NCBI RefSeq assembly: GCF_021018805.1
Contig: NW_026960610.1
Coordinates: 310,001 to 374,000 of the forward strand
Source: Prinia subflava
Taxonomy: Eukaryota; Chordata; Aves; Passeriformes; Cisticolidae
Length of the DNA: 64,000 nucleotides
Reading direction: 5' to 3'
Made by a program: the position numbers and the translations under genes. A model generated the notes under the pieces. It searched no databases. It was not told where the DNA came from and worked only from the letters and a program-made list of their open reading frames with translations. Below, piece by piece: positions 22,069-32,959 of this stretch. Every line of letters starts with the position of its first letter. Position 1 is the first letter of the stretch.

Positions 22069-24793
22069 CTAGGGAGGTTCTTTCTCTTCCATCCGGCGGC
22101 GTCTTCTCTTCGAAGCATCAGTCACTTGCTTCTCATCCCCTTCTGCTGGAGCTGGATTTTTGGGGACAAAAGGTTTCACCCACTTCTGGGGAATCCACCG
22201 AGGACCTGAGGGAGTAGCCACACATGCATAGCCACGACCCCAGGTCACAAGCTCATAGGGACCTCTGGTTTCCCAAGTTTCAGGATCCCTAATCAAAACT
22301 GGTGGACGCTGAGACAATTTAAACTGATTACCACTGTTAAAATGACGTACCACAGGTGGACTCATGTTTTCAAGTGAACAGTTCAGAAAATTGATGGTAA
22401 ACATGGCTTTGCAGAGCTTCTGCTGTGGAGTCATCCATGAAGCCGCGGAATTCTGCCTAGCCAAAACCTGTTTGAGCGTCTGGTGTGCACGCTCGATCAC
22501 AGCTTGACCTGTGGGGGAGTGAGGGATGCCAGTTTTATGCTCCACTCCCCACTGCTGGATAAATTCTAGGAATTCCTTGGACACATACGCTGGGCCGTTA
22601 TCAGTTTTGATTGTTTTTGGAATCCCCAACACTGCAAAAGCTTGCACCAGGTGCTGCTTAGCATGTACAGACTTTTCTCCTGCATGGGCAGAGGCATACA
22701 CTGCACCTGAATATGTGTCAATGCTCACATGAACATATTTGAGGCAACCAAAACTAGGAATGTGTGTGATGTCTGTCTGCCATACCTCACAGCTGCCCAG
22801 GCCCCTGGGGTTAACCCCCATGCCCATTGATGGCATGGCCTGGAGCTGGCAGTTCAGACATGTACCTACAATGGCTCGAGCCTGGCTCCGTGTTAGCTGG
22901 AATTGTCGGATCAGAGCCGGCACATTTTGATGGTAATGTTGGTGACTCAGTTTTGCCTGCTGGAAGACATCAGGGAGATGTGCCTTTTCAACTGGTGCAG
23001 CAAGGGAGTCTGCCTGGCGATTCCCCTCTGCGATCTCACCTGGCAAATCAGTGTGTGACCTCACATGCATCACGTAAAACGGGTGCTGTCAATGAGAAAC
23101 CAAATAGATTAGCTTTGAAAGCAACCTGAAGAGATGTTCATTCTCTATTTCTTTGAGCACAGCCTGCTCCGCTCTGGACACTACTCCCGCCACATAGGCA
23201 GAGTCAGTTACCAAATTGATTGGTTCTGAGAACTTCTCAAAAGCTCTTACCACTGTGGCCAGTTCAGCCACTTGGGGGGATCCCTCCACAAACTCAACAT
23301 CAGCTTCCCAATGCTGAGTCCGTGGGTTCCTCCAAGTCATCACCGACTTGTTGGAAGCCCCCGATGCGTCTGTGAAGACTGTGAGAGCTTTGAGTGGTCT
23401 CCGACTCCTTTTCTCATGAGGAATGAGGTGGAATTCCTCACTGAACAACTTGTGGGACGGGGCATGGACTGATATTTGTCCCCTGTAGCTGTCCAGAGAT
23501 AATTGGAGACTGGCATTACTCTGCAGCAAATGCTCAAACATCCCTTTGGTCAATCTCTCAGGAGAGTTCTTTCCCTCCTCAGAAAGTCTGACCGGGAGGT
23601 GAATACATGCAAAGTCACAACCTGCCAATTCACACAATCTTACCCTGGCCTTCCGAATCAGCTGAGCTATAAACTCCTGTGGCTCTGTGATGGTCTTGGA
23701 TCTTTGGTGGGAGAGGAAGACCCACTCTATGATCAAGAGTGAATCTCTCTCTTCCTCGATCCATTGAAAGATCAAACCATGCAGGTGTGGCAGTTTTCCT
23801 AGAACAATGAACTGGAAAGGCACCTTTGGCTCACACCGGTGAGCCTGTCTCTCTGACAAGGCTTTTTGTACCTTTTCGATTGCTGTCTTCACCTCTGGGG
23901 TCAGCTCCCTGGGAGACATCAGCTCCTTCTCCCCCTTCAATAAATTGAAGAGGGGTTCTAGATCTTGATTTGTGAGGCCTAGCCAGGGTCTTACCCAATT
24001 CAAAGACCCACACAGGGAGTGGAGATCTGCTAGCGTTTTTGGATTGCAACCAATTTCTAAGCTCTGTGGAACAACAGTCCTTGCACTGATTTGCAAGCCC
24101 AGGTATTTCCAAGGTGGCATCCTTTGAACCTTGTCCTCCTGTAATTGAAATCCAGCAGAGGTTAAAACTTTAACCACTAGGTCAAGCGTGTGTTGGAGTA
24201 TAGAGTCATTGGGGCCACACACTAGCACATCATCCATGTAGTGAAGGATGATGGCTTCTTTTCTCTGTGCGCATATTGGAGACAGTAATGAGGCTACATA
24301 TTGTTGACATATGAAAGGACTCGATTTGAGACCCTGGGGAAGGACTCTCCAGTGATAACGCTTCATTGGGGCCTGTCTATTGACAGTGGGAACTGAGAAG
24401 GCAAACCTTGGGGCATCTTCAGGGTGCAATGGAATTTGGAAAAAACAGTCCTTGATGTCTAAGACAGCCAATTTCCAATCTCGGGGAAGCATTGTTGGAG
24501 TGGGCATTCCTGGTTGGAGGGGTCCCATGTCTTCTACTATTTTATTAATTTCTCATAGATCATAGAGCAACCTCCACTTGTCCTTTCCCAGTTTCTTTAT
24601 TACAAAGATCGGGAAATTCCAGGGGCTTGTTGTCTCCACAATATGTCCCTGAGCCAATTGCTCTTCCACGAGTTTTTCCAGCACCTTGAGCTTTTCTTTA
24701 CTCAAAGGCCACTGTGCTACCCATCTGGGGGTGTTTTCCAACCACTTTAACTTCTGCCTAGGGCTCTCCACAGTGGCTACTTGCAAAAATCCT
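22069..24793 (-). pseudogene. pol: Provirus B pol: RT, RNase H, integrase
   Basis: One frame encodes reverse transcriptase (from about 24786; WPLSKEKLKVLEKLVEEQL, the DIKDCFFQIPLH region, and catalytic YMDD in HYMDDVLV), RNase H (VFTDASGASNKS, VTDSAYVAGVV), and integrase. The integrase has an H-x3-H/C-x2-C zinc domain (LSHQHYH ... CLNC), the D,D-35-E residues in TDITHI, KTDNGPAY and VIERAH, and a C-terminal domain ending in a run of arginines. Two in-frame TGA stops interrupt it, at 24553-24555 (RT fingers) and 23089-23091 (RNase H end). It overlaps pro by a -1 shift. All catalytic residues I can place are kept, so the decay is limited to the stops. Confidence 0.95.
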
Positions 24794-25643
24794 GGGGTGT
24801 TTTAGGAATGACCAATTGGACTCCCCACTGGGACATGGTGTCCCTCCCCCACAGTGGGGCCTTATAATCTGCTACGAAAGGACGGACATTCGCCACCTTT
24901 CCATCAGGTCCCTCAATTTGCACCACGTTTTTCGAAATCCTTGCCATTGTGATTCCTCCTATGCCCTGAAGTTTGCCAGCCACAGGCTGTAATTCCCAGT
25001 TCGAAGGCCACATGCTTTGTGGGAGTACGGTAATGTCCACGCCTGTGTCGAGCACCCCTGCCACTAGGAGGCGCTCTGACCCACAAGTAATGTTGCACAC
25101 CATAGAGGGTTTAGGTTCCCCCACCACTTCTGTCCAGTAGACCTCTGGTGATTTACCATCTGCTGTGATCTCTTCTGGAACTGGTATGGCTTGGGCAAGA
25201 ATTTGCCCCGCTACCAGATAAAAGGGTGGTTGCATACAGCGAGCCAACAACATGAGGCCTATTATTTTTCCCTTAATGGTCATGGGAGCTATCTCAATTT
25301 CCAAGGGTGTGTGTGCTGTGTCCCCAATAACAAAATACTCACTGTCCAATCCCATGTGGTAAACCGTCAGGTCCTGTAAGATGTTAGACAGGTCAACTGT
25401 TATAACCATCCACTCAGTAGATCTGAAATGAAAACCTTTGGTAGTTACAAGTCTAAAACGGCCAAGTGGCTGCCAAACCTTGTTAGTTGAGCATTTAACA
25501 TTTACATTTTTCTGCACCCCCACACCCCGTGACCTGCCCTCCCCCTTTTTCTTTAAGAGAGAGGCTTTTGCCAATGTGAGTCCCGCTATATTTATATCTT
25601 TGCGCGTTGTAGTACCAACAGCGGGCACGCGCTGTAAATTCAG
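24777..25643 (-). CDS. pro: Provirus B pro: dUTPase-like domain plus aspartic protease
   Basis: This frame is open from the gag-pro shift site to a TAG at 24777-24779. The first part (to about codon 150) resembles a retroviral dUTPase fold, with HTPLEIEIAP and GQILAQAIP corresponding to its strands, but it lacks the GVIDxxYxG catalytic motif and the SS-containing motif. The second part is a retropepsin with DTG in VLDTGVDITVLP and GRDTMSQWGV. The usual Ala after DTG is Val here. Expression would need a -1 shift at 25643-25649 and the product would process Gag and Pol. Broken gag upstream makes normal expression unlikely. Confidence 0.85.
   Translation of the reverse strand: MNLQRVPAVGTTTRKDINIAGLTLAKASLLKKKGEGRSRGVGVQKNVNVKCSTNKVWQPLGRFRLVTTKGFHFRSTEWMVITVDLSNILQDLTVYHMGLDSEYFVIGDTAHTPLEIEIAPMTIKGKIIGLMLLARCMQPPFYLVAGQILAQAIPVPEEITADGKSPEVYWTEVVGEPKPSMVCNITCGSERLLVAGVLDTGVDITVLPQSMWPSNWELQPVAGKLQGIGGITMARISKNVVQIEGPDGKVANVRPFVADYKAPLWGRDTMSQWGVQLVIPKTPQDFCK
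24780..24797 (-). promoter_or_regulatory. Candidate pro-pol -1 frameshift site in provirus B
   Basis: In sense, CAG GAT TTT TGC AAG TAG places heptamer GGATTTT in the X-XXY-YYZ register four codons before the pro stop. It is one base from GGATTTA, the known pro-pol slip site of mouse mammary tumour virus. The pol frame is -1 relative to pro, as required. A one-base indel in the T run is an alternative explanation. Confidence 0.6.
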
Positions 25644-27388
25644 TTTTTTTGTTTGTGGGATTTCTTCTGCATCTGGTTCTGAGGGCAGGATCTGGCGAAG
25701 TGTCCTGGTTTCCTGCAGCGGAGGCAGGTGATGTGCTGCAGCTGCTCTGGTGGCATCGGTTGCCTGCTTGGGTTTGGTCCCGCAGGGGCTGTATGCTGTG
25801 GGTGTGTAGGTCCAGGATGTCTTTCAGATGTGCAGAACATTTCTGCCCTTCTGGAACAAGCTTCTATCATCTGGGACAGAGTAGGCGGAGGTTCTAGGGG
25901 AAGGCTAAGAATAATTCTACAACAGGTCTCAGCATTTCTTTGAGCCATCTCTTTGATCAGCTCTGCCTGCACCACGGGATCTGGTACTTGGTGTTCCACC
26001 TGTGTCCTCAGACGATCAACAAACTGTAAGAAATTCTCTGTAGCAAATTGTTTAACATTGATATAACTTCCTTTCCCTTCCATTGATGGCAGCTGATAAA
26101 ACATTTTCTCTGCTACATTGCTAATCCTAAGTAAAATTGGTTTGGATAACACTCGAGTTTGTTTCTCGGGGCAAGTCCAGACACCTTCACCACACAGATG
26201 GTCAAATGTAATATCATTATTCTCAGTGTCCTTAGCCATATTAGGGTTTTGCTGAATCTCCTGTAAAATTGTTCTTAAAGCTCTTTTCCACATATTGTCC
26301 CACAGATCATACTCTGAGGGAGATAACAGACATCTGAATAAGTCCTTAATATCACTAGGAACCATTTCATTAGAATCAAATGTGGCTCTAAACACACCTT
26401 TAAAGATGGGAGTGTCCCTCCCAAACTCACGCTGTACTTTGCACAGCTCTTTTTTTTGTTGGTAGGAGAGTGGCTGGTATTGCCTGGATCCTTGCCTTCT
26501 ACCAACATATGTAACAGGAGCAACAGAGAAAATGTGTTCATCTGCATTTGCCAAGGGTCTGGAAACTGCTGCCGGTCTCTCAGTGCCTGGGGACACTGGG
26601 GTTACAGCGTTTGCAGTCCCTTGGGGGTTGGGAAGAGGAGGCATTCTCTCTCCGTGCTGGCTGGGCAGCCCAGGCTGTCTCCCTCCCCCTGCTGTGAGGC
26701 AATCACACCCCCCGCCGTGGCTGTGAGGGGAGGGGGGCCCGTCCCCCCCCGTGCTGCCGCGGCAGCCAGGGGGAGAGGCAGGGGGAGGAGGGGTGGGGCG
26801 GGGCTGCCGGTGGCCAGAAGGGGTTGGCACAGGGGTAGGGGGCGGGGGCGGGGGCAGAGGGAGGGGGTAGGGGGGAGAAGGGGTTGTGGGAGGAAGGTCG
26901 GAGCACATGGGAGCCGCCATTAGTATCGGCCACGTGGAGAGGGACCCCCAGGGGCTCTGCAGCCTGGCAGAAGCCCGGGGCCGGCGCTGCACTCCCACAG
27001 AGATCAGTCGGAGAGAAACCGGCTGCGTTAGAGGGATCCCGGGACGATGGTAAGCCCGGATATAGAGGTGGATCAGAGAGAGGATTACATGGGGGAAGTT
27101 TTTGCTGCTGGCTAGGTTTGCTTAACTCTAGTAGATGTTTACGAGCTTGCAAAAATATGGGAATAAATATAGAAGCGGCGTGATCATTATTTTGTACTTT
27201 GTAATCACAGTACCCACGTGGTCCCAAAAAGAAACAGTATCAATCTGTAACAAATCAGCTTCAGTAAATTCATGTTCTAACCAGCGAACAAATTTTTTCT
27301 GCAGCCTTTTGGAAATTTTAACGTTAATTAAAAGGTCTTGAAGTTGTTTTAATACACTCTTTTGATGAACAGATAGCTGAATGCCCAT
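25640..27388 (-). pseudogene. gag: Provirus B gag: matrix, proline-rich region, capsid, nucleocapsid
   Basis: Gag begins MGIQLSVHQK at 27388, with Gly2 suited to myristoylation. The matrix frame stops at 27128, while homologous sequence continues in the -1 related frame from about 27200 (ending 26703), so the frame changes there. A proline-rich linker follows, and a second frame change occurs near the G and C runs at about 26735-26760. Capsid and nucleocapsid are then open to 25640. Capsid has a major homology region near IKVKQFATENFLQFVDRL (read VKQFATENFLQFVDRL). There is one zinc knuckle, CLRCRKPGHFARSC. One knuckle rather than two is shared with provirus C. Confidence 0.9.
25643..25649 (-). 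promoter_or_regulatory. Gag-pro -1 frameshift heptamer AAAAAAC in provirus B
   Basis: In sense, CAA AAA AAC TGA sets A-AAA-AAC in the canonical register directly before the gag stop at 25640-25642. The pro frame is -1 relative to gag. Provirus C has the same heptamer and stop at 49826-49835. Confidence 0.85.
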
Positions 27389-28013
27389 AATTCGATATTA
27401 CTGAAAGCTATTTGCTCAAAATCCAGCCTCCAGCTGCTACAGTCAGCTGTATATAACTCCTGTTTCTCCTATGTCCAGAGAAAACAGGCAGGGAAAACTC
27501 CGGGGCTGCGGTCGCATATTTGCGCCGTTTCTCCAGCCCCGGTGGCACCGGGGGGGTCCCGCAGCCTTGCTTGACCAATGGGGTACCTGCCCGGGCCGGG
27601 GTTTCCCCGAAAAACACGGCTCCCTGGGCGGAGCGGCTCCAGGGGCCGGCAGGCCGTGGCAATAGGAAACAAAAGAAAAAAAAAGAAAAAAAAAGAAAAA
27701 AAATCCTAGCCGCTGGGTCCTAAAGTCCACCCGCTGCTACTTGCAAAGGTAAAATTACTCCCTCCCAGTTTGTGGTACCAACCAAACGGAGGTCTTTACC
27801 TGGTCCGTGGTAGCATATGCTGAGTCAGGAGCAACTGAAGGTCCTGTCTTTAGCTCACTCGTGACTGGGCAAAATCACAAGCTACGAGCTTATCCCTACC
27901 CACCTATAGCAACAAAATGTGGCCAAAGGGGCTAGGGTAATTGAACTTCTCAAAAAGCTTCTGAGACCCTGTTAGGATCCCCAGCTCCGCATGAGTTTCT
28001 ACAAATTATTAAA

Positions 28014-28031
28014 ACCCACTTGAGTGCCAAT
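28014..28031 (-). promoter_or_regulatory. Provirus B primer-binding site
   Basis: In sense, the 5' LTR ends CA, then AT, then TGGCACTCAAGTGGG. The TGG start and 2-bp spacing fit a primer-binding site. I cannot assign the tRNA with confidence. Confidence 0.65.
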
Positions 28032-28357
28032 TGATAAATAAACCTCCTTTATTCCCCTCAAGGGTCTAAGCTAGCTCAGTCCTTCTCAGGCCTAGGAGGA
28101 TTATATCAAAGAGACAGGAGAAGGATTCAAAAGAGGTTCTCACCCTTAGCTGCAGTGATGTTTATTTCCAGGTGGTGTCTGAGGAGAGAGAGAGAGCAAT
28201 CCCAGGGGGACAGGGTCTTTTCTCAGGATTTCTGAGGGAGGGGCAAGCTGGCACACAGCCAATGGGGTCAGAAAGGGAAGGAAGGGTCAGACTACATGAC
28301 AGGAGTTCCAGGGGTCCCTGGGTGGGGAAGAAACCATTTCCCCAGGGGAATGTAACA
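28032..28357 (-). repeat. Provirus B 5' LTR
   Basis: It is 326 bp and pairs with 20263-20588. The three differences fall at about 28098, 28177 and 28318. It is bounded on the right by target duplication ATTCTC. Confidence 0.95.
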
Positions 28358-28445
28358 ATTCTCCTCCCCATCCCACCAGGGGCAGAGTGGGCGGAGTTAG
28401 CCAGTGACTGCATGGTACTTATTTTCCAGCTAGTGTTAAACCATG
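28358..28445 (+). mobile_element. ERVL-type LTR, right end (resumes after provirus B)
   Basis: ATTCTCCTCCCCATCCCACCAGGGG, the GAGTGGGCGG block and GTGTTAAACCATGA match the expected 3' end of the LTR begun at 19735. Confidence 0.85.
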
Positions 28446-29511
28446 AAAATAACATATATTGTATCCTGTAGAAAAAGTTTCTGGATGACAATACAGGATT
28501 AGAATTTGACCAATATCATATTGCTCAAACTCAGACCCTGAGACACATTATGAAAAATAAACTCTTTGGACAATTTAAGTCTGCCTATGTCTGGTTCTAT
28601 AGGCAAATGTAATTTTATTGTTTGGAAAGGTTTTTTGCACATTCTGCTATTCAACCTTCATGTGTTCCAAATCATTGATTTGTGCTTATCTCTTGCCTTG
28701 AAGAGATTTTTCTCTACACCTTTAAGACAGAAGCATCAGAAAGTATGCAATAATTGAGCAAGACATTATACAGATATAAGTTTCAAAACCTGGATCTGGT
28801 TGAGATTTCTGGCATTAGCCATCATCACTAGGGTGGAAAGATTTCTCTATAATACTGTTGACAATATCTGTCTGAAACGGGCTAATCCTTGTATGTGTGA
28901 GATGTATATGATCTTCTGTGCCTTTATCTAGTAGATAACCAAAAGATGGCTTATTTCACTAGTGACAAAATTCCATAACATGTCGTATCTGAACACGTTG
29001 AAAACTAATAAAAATGCTCAGAAGACAAAAATGACTTCCACTTCTTACTCAGCAAGTTTATTTAAAAGGGGCTTGAGGTACTACTTTTCCCTGACATGGG
29101 CACACAGGAGAAACACAACAACGTTCTCACGAAGTTAAAAACCCAAACTTTACTGTCAAACTTCAGAAGATCAGAAATTTGGCAAAATTTAAAACAAAAC
29201 ATTCAATCAAAATAAAGCATTTCACTGAGCATTGACTTAGCAAACTATACTCATCCAACCTTAAATTACCCATTCTTGGGGGTAAGGATTTTTCCTTTTG
29301 TTGTCCTTCTCTTAGGGAATTTTCTCCCATTTGTTGCTAAGAAACAATAACAATCGGTACTTAAAAGAGACAAAAGATGGAGCCACGGAGGAAGGGGAGG
29401 AGTGCAGCTGGCTGCTATTCTCCTCCCTGAGGGTTATTTTTTTTCTCTTGGGAAGGCCAGAGTTACTGCAAGATTTTGGGCTGGGGAAGTGTTGGAATTC
29501 TGGAAACTTGG
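28446..29511. other. No recognised gene; short family L trace
   Basis: Sequence 28446-29280 is AT-rich without readable features. From about 29290, TAGGGAATTTTCTCCCATTTG resembles the start of family L repeats. It runs into the solo LTR at 29512. Confidence 0.45.
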
Positions 29512-30257
29512 TGTCTTGGGTTATGTAACAAAAAAATGTGTATTCTATTTCATCTGTTGAAATCAGTTGGGGAGATGTTGTTGGTTTTTTTTTCTTTATC
29601 TCTTGTAACTCCGGGGGGAGGGGGGTGGATGACTTCTGTTAATAGGCCAGCTGTTAAAACCAGGGGAGCAATGTTCCTTATCTCGTCCACTACCCATCCT
29701 CCCTCCAGGGGGATATCTGCTGTTAATGAGCCATTAAGGCTCACCACATGACTGATAAAATTAAATCATTCCATTGTGAGATGCTCCACCCAGTGGGAGG
29801 AACCAAGCATTCCTACCTGGATAAAACCTGAGATTCAGAACAGCAGAGCATCCTCTTTTCCACTGGATTCTCAGAGGAAGACCTGACTTACCACCACTTC
29901 AGGATCATCTCTACTCCAACAGAACTACATCTGTCACTCCAGGAGGACTTATTTGGACTGCTTCCAACACCCTGGCCAACAGGATGTCAGGTCATATTCC
30001 TGACTCTGTCAGGGGTTTCCATGACTTTTGTTTGTTTGCTTGTTTTTGGTTTTTTTTTTGTTGTTTTTTTTTTGTCTTACTGAATTTGCATTTTTACTAT
30101 TCCTAGTAAAGAACTGTTATTCCTAATCCCATTTTTTTTGCCTGAAAGCTCCTAATTGCAAAATTGTAATAATTTGGAGGGAGGGGGTTTTAAATTCTCC
30201 ATTCCAAGGGAAACTCCAGTTTTCCCTGACAGATACCTGTCTTTCCAAACCAAGACA
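29512..30257 (+). mobile_element. Full ERVL-type solo LTR (family N copy 1)
   Basis: It begins TGTCTTGGG and ends AAACCAAGACA. CTTGG at 29507-29511 and 30258-30262 is a perfect 5-bp target duplication, the size typical of ERVL. TATA-like GGATAAAACC lies near 29819 and a polyadenylation region near 30105. A truncated copy lies inverted at 33544-33945 and a 3' fragment at 19440-19605. Confidence 0.9.
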
Positions 30258-30299
30258 CTTGGATTTGGGGATTTTAGTGTATAGTAATACATGTCAGTT

Positions 30300-30664
30300 A
30301 CATGGAGGATTCTGGGCGTTGTCTAAGTCCTTCTCCTTCACCTTCTTCTTCATGAGTTTAGGTGGTTTTCTGTAATTGGGTGAAAAAGGTCCGCATTTCA
30401 GGCCTTGGGTGGTCATTATTGGGTCAAAAGTATAAATAATAAAGATATCACCTTGTTATTGGGTAATTATTGTTTAATAACCTTGGAAAGAGTTAGAAGC
30501 ACTCCATTTTACCTCGTTTCTCTAGATAGCTAGTTTCAGCTCACGCCTCATGAGTCTGTAAATAGATAAGAGATAATAAACATTCCAAGTCTGAACTTGA
30601 ACTTGCGTTTCCCGTGTCTCTATCCTGACCTTGGCAGAGAGAAAAAGAAGCCAGAACCATCACA
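30300..30664 (+). mobile_element. Probable LTR of unassigned family
   Basis: CTGTAAATAGATAAG, GATAATAAACATTCC (near 30574) and a U5-like pyrimidine-rich tail CCGTGTCTCTATCCTG suggest a promoter and polyadenylation region of an LTR. The ends are undefined and it abuts the next LTR. Confidence 0.4.
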
Positions 30665-30665
30665 G

Positions 30666-31314
30666 GGTGTGAAAGTTAGTCCAAAGACCCTTCGTTTGCC
30701 TCCCGATCACCGCAGAAGGACGGGGGGGAAGGGGCTGAGACCATAGAGACTCCCGACTCAGTTCTCCTGTCCTGGCACAGGTTGGGGTGGAAATCTGCCA
30801 AAGTCCTGCAGGTGTGCCCACTGGCCCATGGGAAGAACAATAGACCTGTCACGGTGCCTGAGCTGTGTTTGCTGCTGGCTGAACTAGCTGTGCTGTACCT
30901 ACTGCAAAGCCCAGCCTGCCTTGCCCCTCATTGAGCAAGAAGACCGCACCACTCATGAGATTCCCCCCGCCCCCTTCCAGGCTAGATGCCCCTCGCTTCG
31001 AGAAGGACTATAATAATCTCCCTGAGAAAGTCCTATTGAGGCCTCTCCAATGGACGAGACGGATCTATTGGCGCATGCCACGAGGACTTCAAAGGTGGTC
31101 TATTGGCTCAGTGCCATGAGGACTCTTGTCTCCTTTTTGGTAGCTATAATCTCTCTTTTCTCTTTTCTCTCTCTCTCTCTCTCTCTCTTCTCTCTTTCTC
31201 TCCTCTTTCCTCTATCGCACATTGTTTGTGGGTATCAATAAGAGACACATTGATTTTTGGTTAAAACAGTTCTCTTTGCCTCTTTTTGCACTTTGAAATC
31301 AAAATGAACCATCA
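30666..31314 (+). mobile_element. LTR, family A copy 2
   Basis: It is the plus-strand counterpart of 6267-6965. GGTATCAATAAGAGAC lies near its end, with U5 ending AAATGAACCATCA at 31314. A (CT)n run at about 31160-31200 corresponds to the (GA)n run in copy 1. The left end is approximate. Confidence 0.7.
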
Positions 31315-32185
31315 TAACCCTTTAAATGGATCGTGACACAGGGAAGGGGCTGGGAACAGAGTCTGGCTCTCTCTTGCTCTTGACATCAGAAGGGAGACCA
31401 GCTGCAGTAACTGTGGGGAGAATTCGCCACTGAGGGGTTCGGTCTCCCACTGTCTTCTCCTTCCCTGAATGAAGCACTGTTTGTGAGAGCGGCTGTTGGA
31501 CTGCAATCTTATTAACACCCGACCTCACTAGAAAGGACCCTCACCGTCTACTCAGGTGCCTCAGAGGAAAACTCAGGACCCACAGCCCCTCCCCCCTCCA
31601 AGGAGGCCTCTCCTGGCCATGTTCAGGAGCCTGGGCTGCCACCGCCTAGTCCCGCCATTTCTCTGCCACTGCTCCAGGTTTTTCGCTACACTGAAACCAT
31701 GCACCTCTTGCCTGCAGGGACACCCTTCTGCTCCTGCTACAGCTGCAGAGTTTCTGATATATTTCTTTTACTACTCCAGGGTCTGCTCACCTCTTCTGTT
31801 CCAGCTTTCTGCTTCCAAGGTTCTTGCTACAGCTCATTTTGCTATGCAGAGGGGCATTGGGAAGGGCTGCCCCAGGGAATTGGTAAAGGAAGCCCTTTTT
31901 CCATCTCTTTTGCTGGCTGCGCTCGCCGTTACCCACATGCAGAGAAGTGGCTGAACTCACTCCACAGCGCCCACTGCAGCCACAGGACAATCATTGCATC
32001 TGCCCTGCCTGGCTGGGAAATAACAGTGCCCCTGTCAGCTGTGACTGTAACTACACCAGAGGGGAAAGTGCTGATGCCTTAGGTTTTAGCTTTCATATTT
32101 TCAGATTCTGTGCTACCTAGAGATGTAGTTCTGAACCTCATATTAAGTGCCAGTAAACTCTCTTCACAGAGTACGTAGACAAAAC
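31315..32185. repeat. Interspersed repeat related to family L
   Basis: The end block CTGTAACTACACCAGAGGGG (near 32046) and neighbouring CACTCCACAG/CAGTGCCCC blocks resemble family L at about 19060-19340. The first half is not assigned. Open frames lack domains. Confidence 0.4.
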
Positions 32186-32189
32186 AAAT

Positions 32190-32511
32190 CCTTTTCCTAC
32201 TAGGGACCAAGGATGATTTTGAGCCCAACAGCATAAACAATGGTGGACTGAGAGGAGGAACAAGAAGGATGGAACCTCACAACCTGAAGCTGTAACTGGA
32301 CAATTAAACCCCAATATGCAAATGGACCAAAACGTATAAAAATGTAAGATCTCGTGACAGGTCAGCCATTTTTGTGGCCATTCTTAGTCCACCCAGGGTG
32401 CAGCCTTGGTCAGGTTCCTGTCCTGCCCAAGGTGGATCCTGGAGGCCTTTCAATAAATTCCTACTTTAGCTCTGTCCAGTCTCTGTTTCAGGTCAGCCTT
32501 CCAAGGCATCA
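32190..32511 (+). mobile_element. 5' LTR of gammaretrovirus-like copy D1
   Basis: It aligns with 34040-34384. Shared blocks include ATGCAAATGGAC, the GTATAAAAATG TATA box (near 32334), GATCTCGTGAC, AATAAATTCC (near 32451) and GTCTCTGTTTCAG. It ends GGCATCA and is followed after 5 bp by TGG of a primer-binding site at 32517. The left end is approximate. Confidence 0.75.
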
Positions 32512-32546
32512 GTTTCTGGAGACTCTGGTGGGACCATGAGGCACCT

Positions 32547-32959
32547 TGTGGTGGTGGGTTTTTGTTACGTTATGGTTTGTTCCTGTTACCCTCCCAGTGT
32601 CTGATGTATCTTGGGTTTTACCCCAGGTTTCCCCTCCCTGGTCCCTTTGTCCCTCTTTCCTGACCCTGCCTTGTGTTAACCTGGGGCTAATCACCTACCT
32701 GCCCCACCCCTCTGCCCCCTGGTTTAAATGTTAAGAGTGCAGGACCCCGCTCTCTCCCTCCGGTAACATCTGGAAGAATTAACAGCTCTCTCTAGAGCCT
32801 TTTTTAATTCCTTGTTCCAAGCCTCGTCACTATAAAGACCACCGCCGCAGAGAGCCTGTTCTGCACTGTCTCTCAGACTGCTGGCATTCTGAGAGCGGTA
32901 CTCCTGTCACTAGGGCTGGAGTTTAGAGCTAGCTGAGTGTCACCGGCCCCCCAGTGACA
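32547..32959 (+). mobile_element. Solo LTR (family M copy 2) inserted in the D1 leader
   Basis: It begins TGTGGTGGTGGGTTTTTG and ends CCAGTGACA. GCACCT at 32541-32546 and 32960-32965 is a perfect 6-bp target duplication. It matches the minus-strand copy at 4146-4658 in its first bases, the central C-rich part, and a GAGTTTAGAGCTAGCTG block near the end. Confidence 0.9.

Larger units (their letters stand above)
20263..28357 (-). mobile_element. Provirus B: complete alpha/betaretrovirus-like ERV
   Basis: This 8095-bp element lies on the minus strand with identical-length LTRs (326 bp) differing at three positions by my count. A perfect 6-bp target duplication ATTCTC (20257-20262 and 28358-28363) flanks it. 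Gene order in sense is 5' LTR, leader, gag, pro, pol, env, polypurine tract, 3' LTR. The gag-pro and pro-pol steps are both -1 frame changes, as in betaretroviruses. Env carries the C-x6-CC motif of gamma/alpharetroviral type. Gag, pol and env are broken, so the copy is defective despite its apparent youth. Confidence 0.95.

Noticed and set aside
31556..32082. Overlapping frames of 127-132 codons
   Set aside because: They lie in family L-like repeat sequence, with no motif and no conservation of frame with the other copies.
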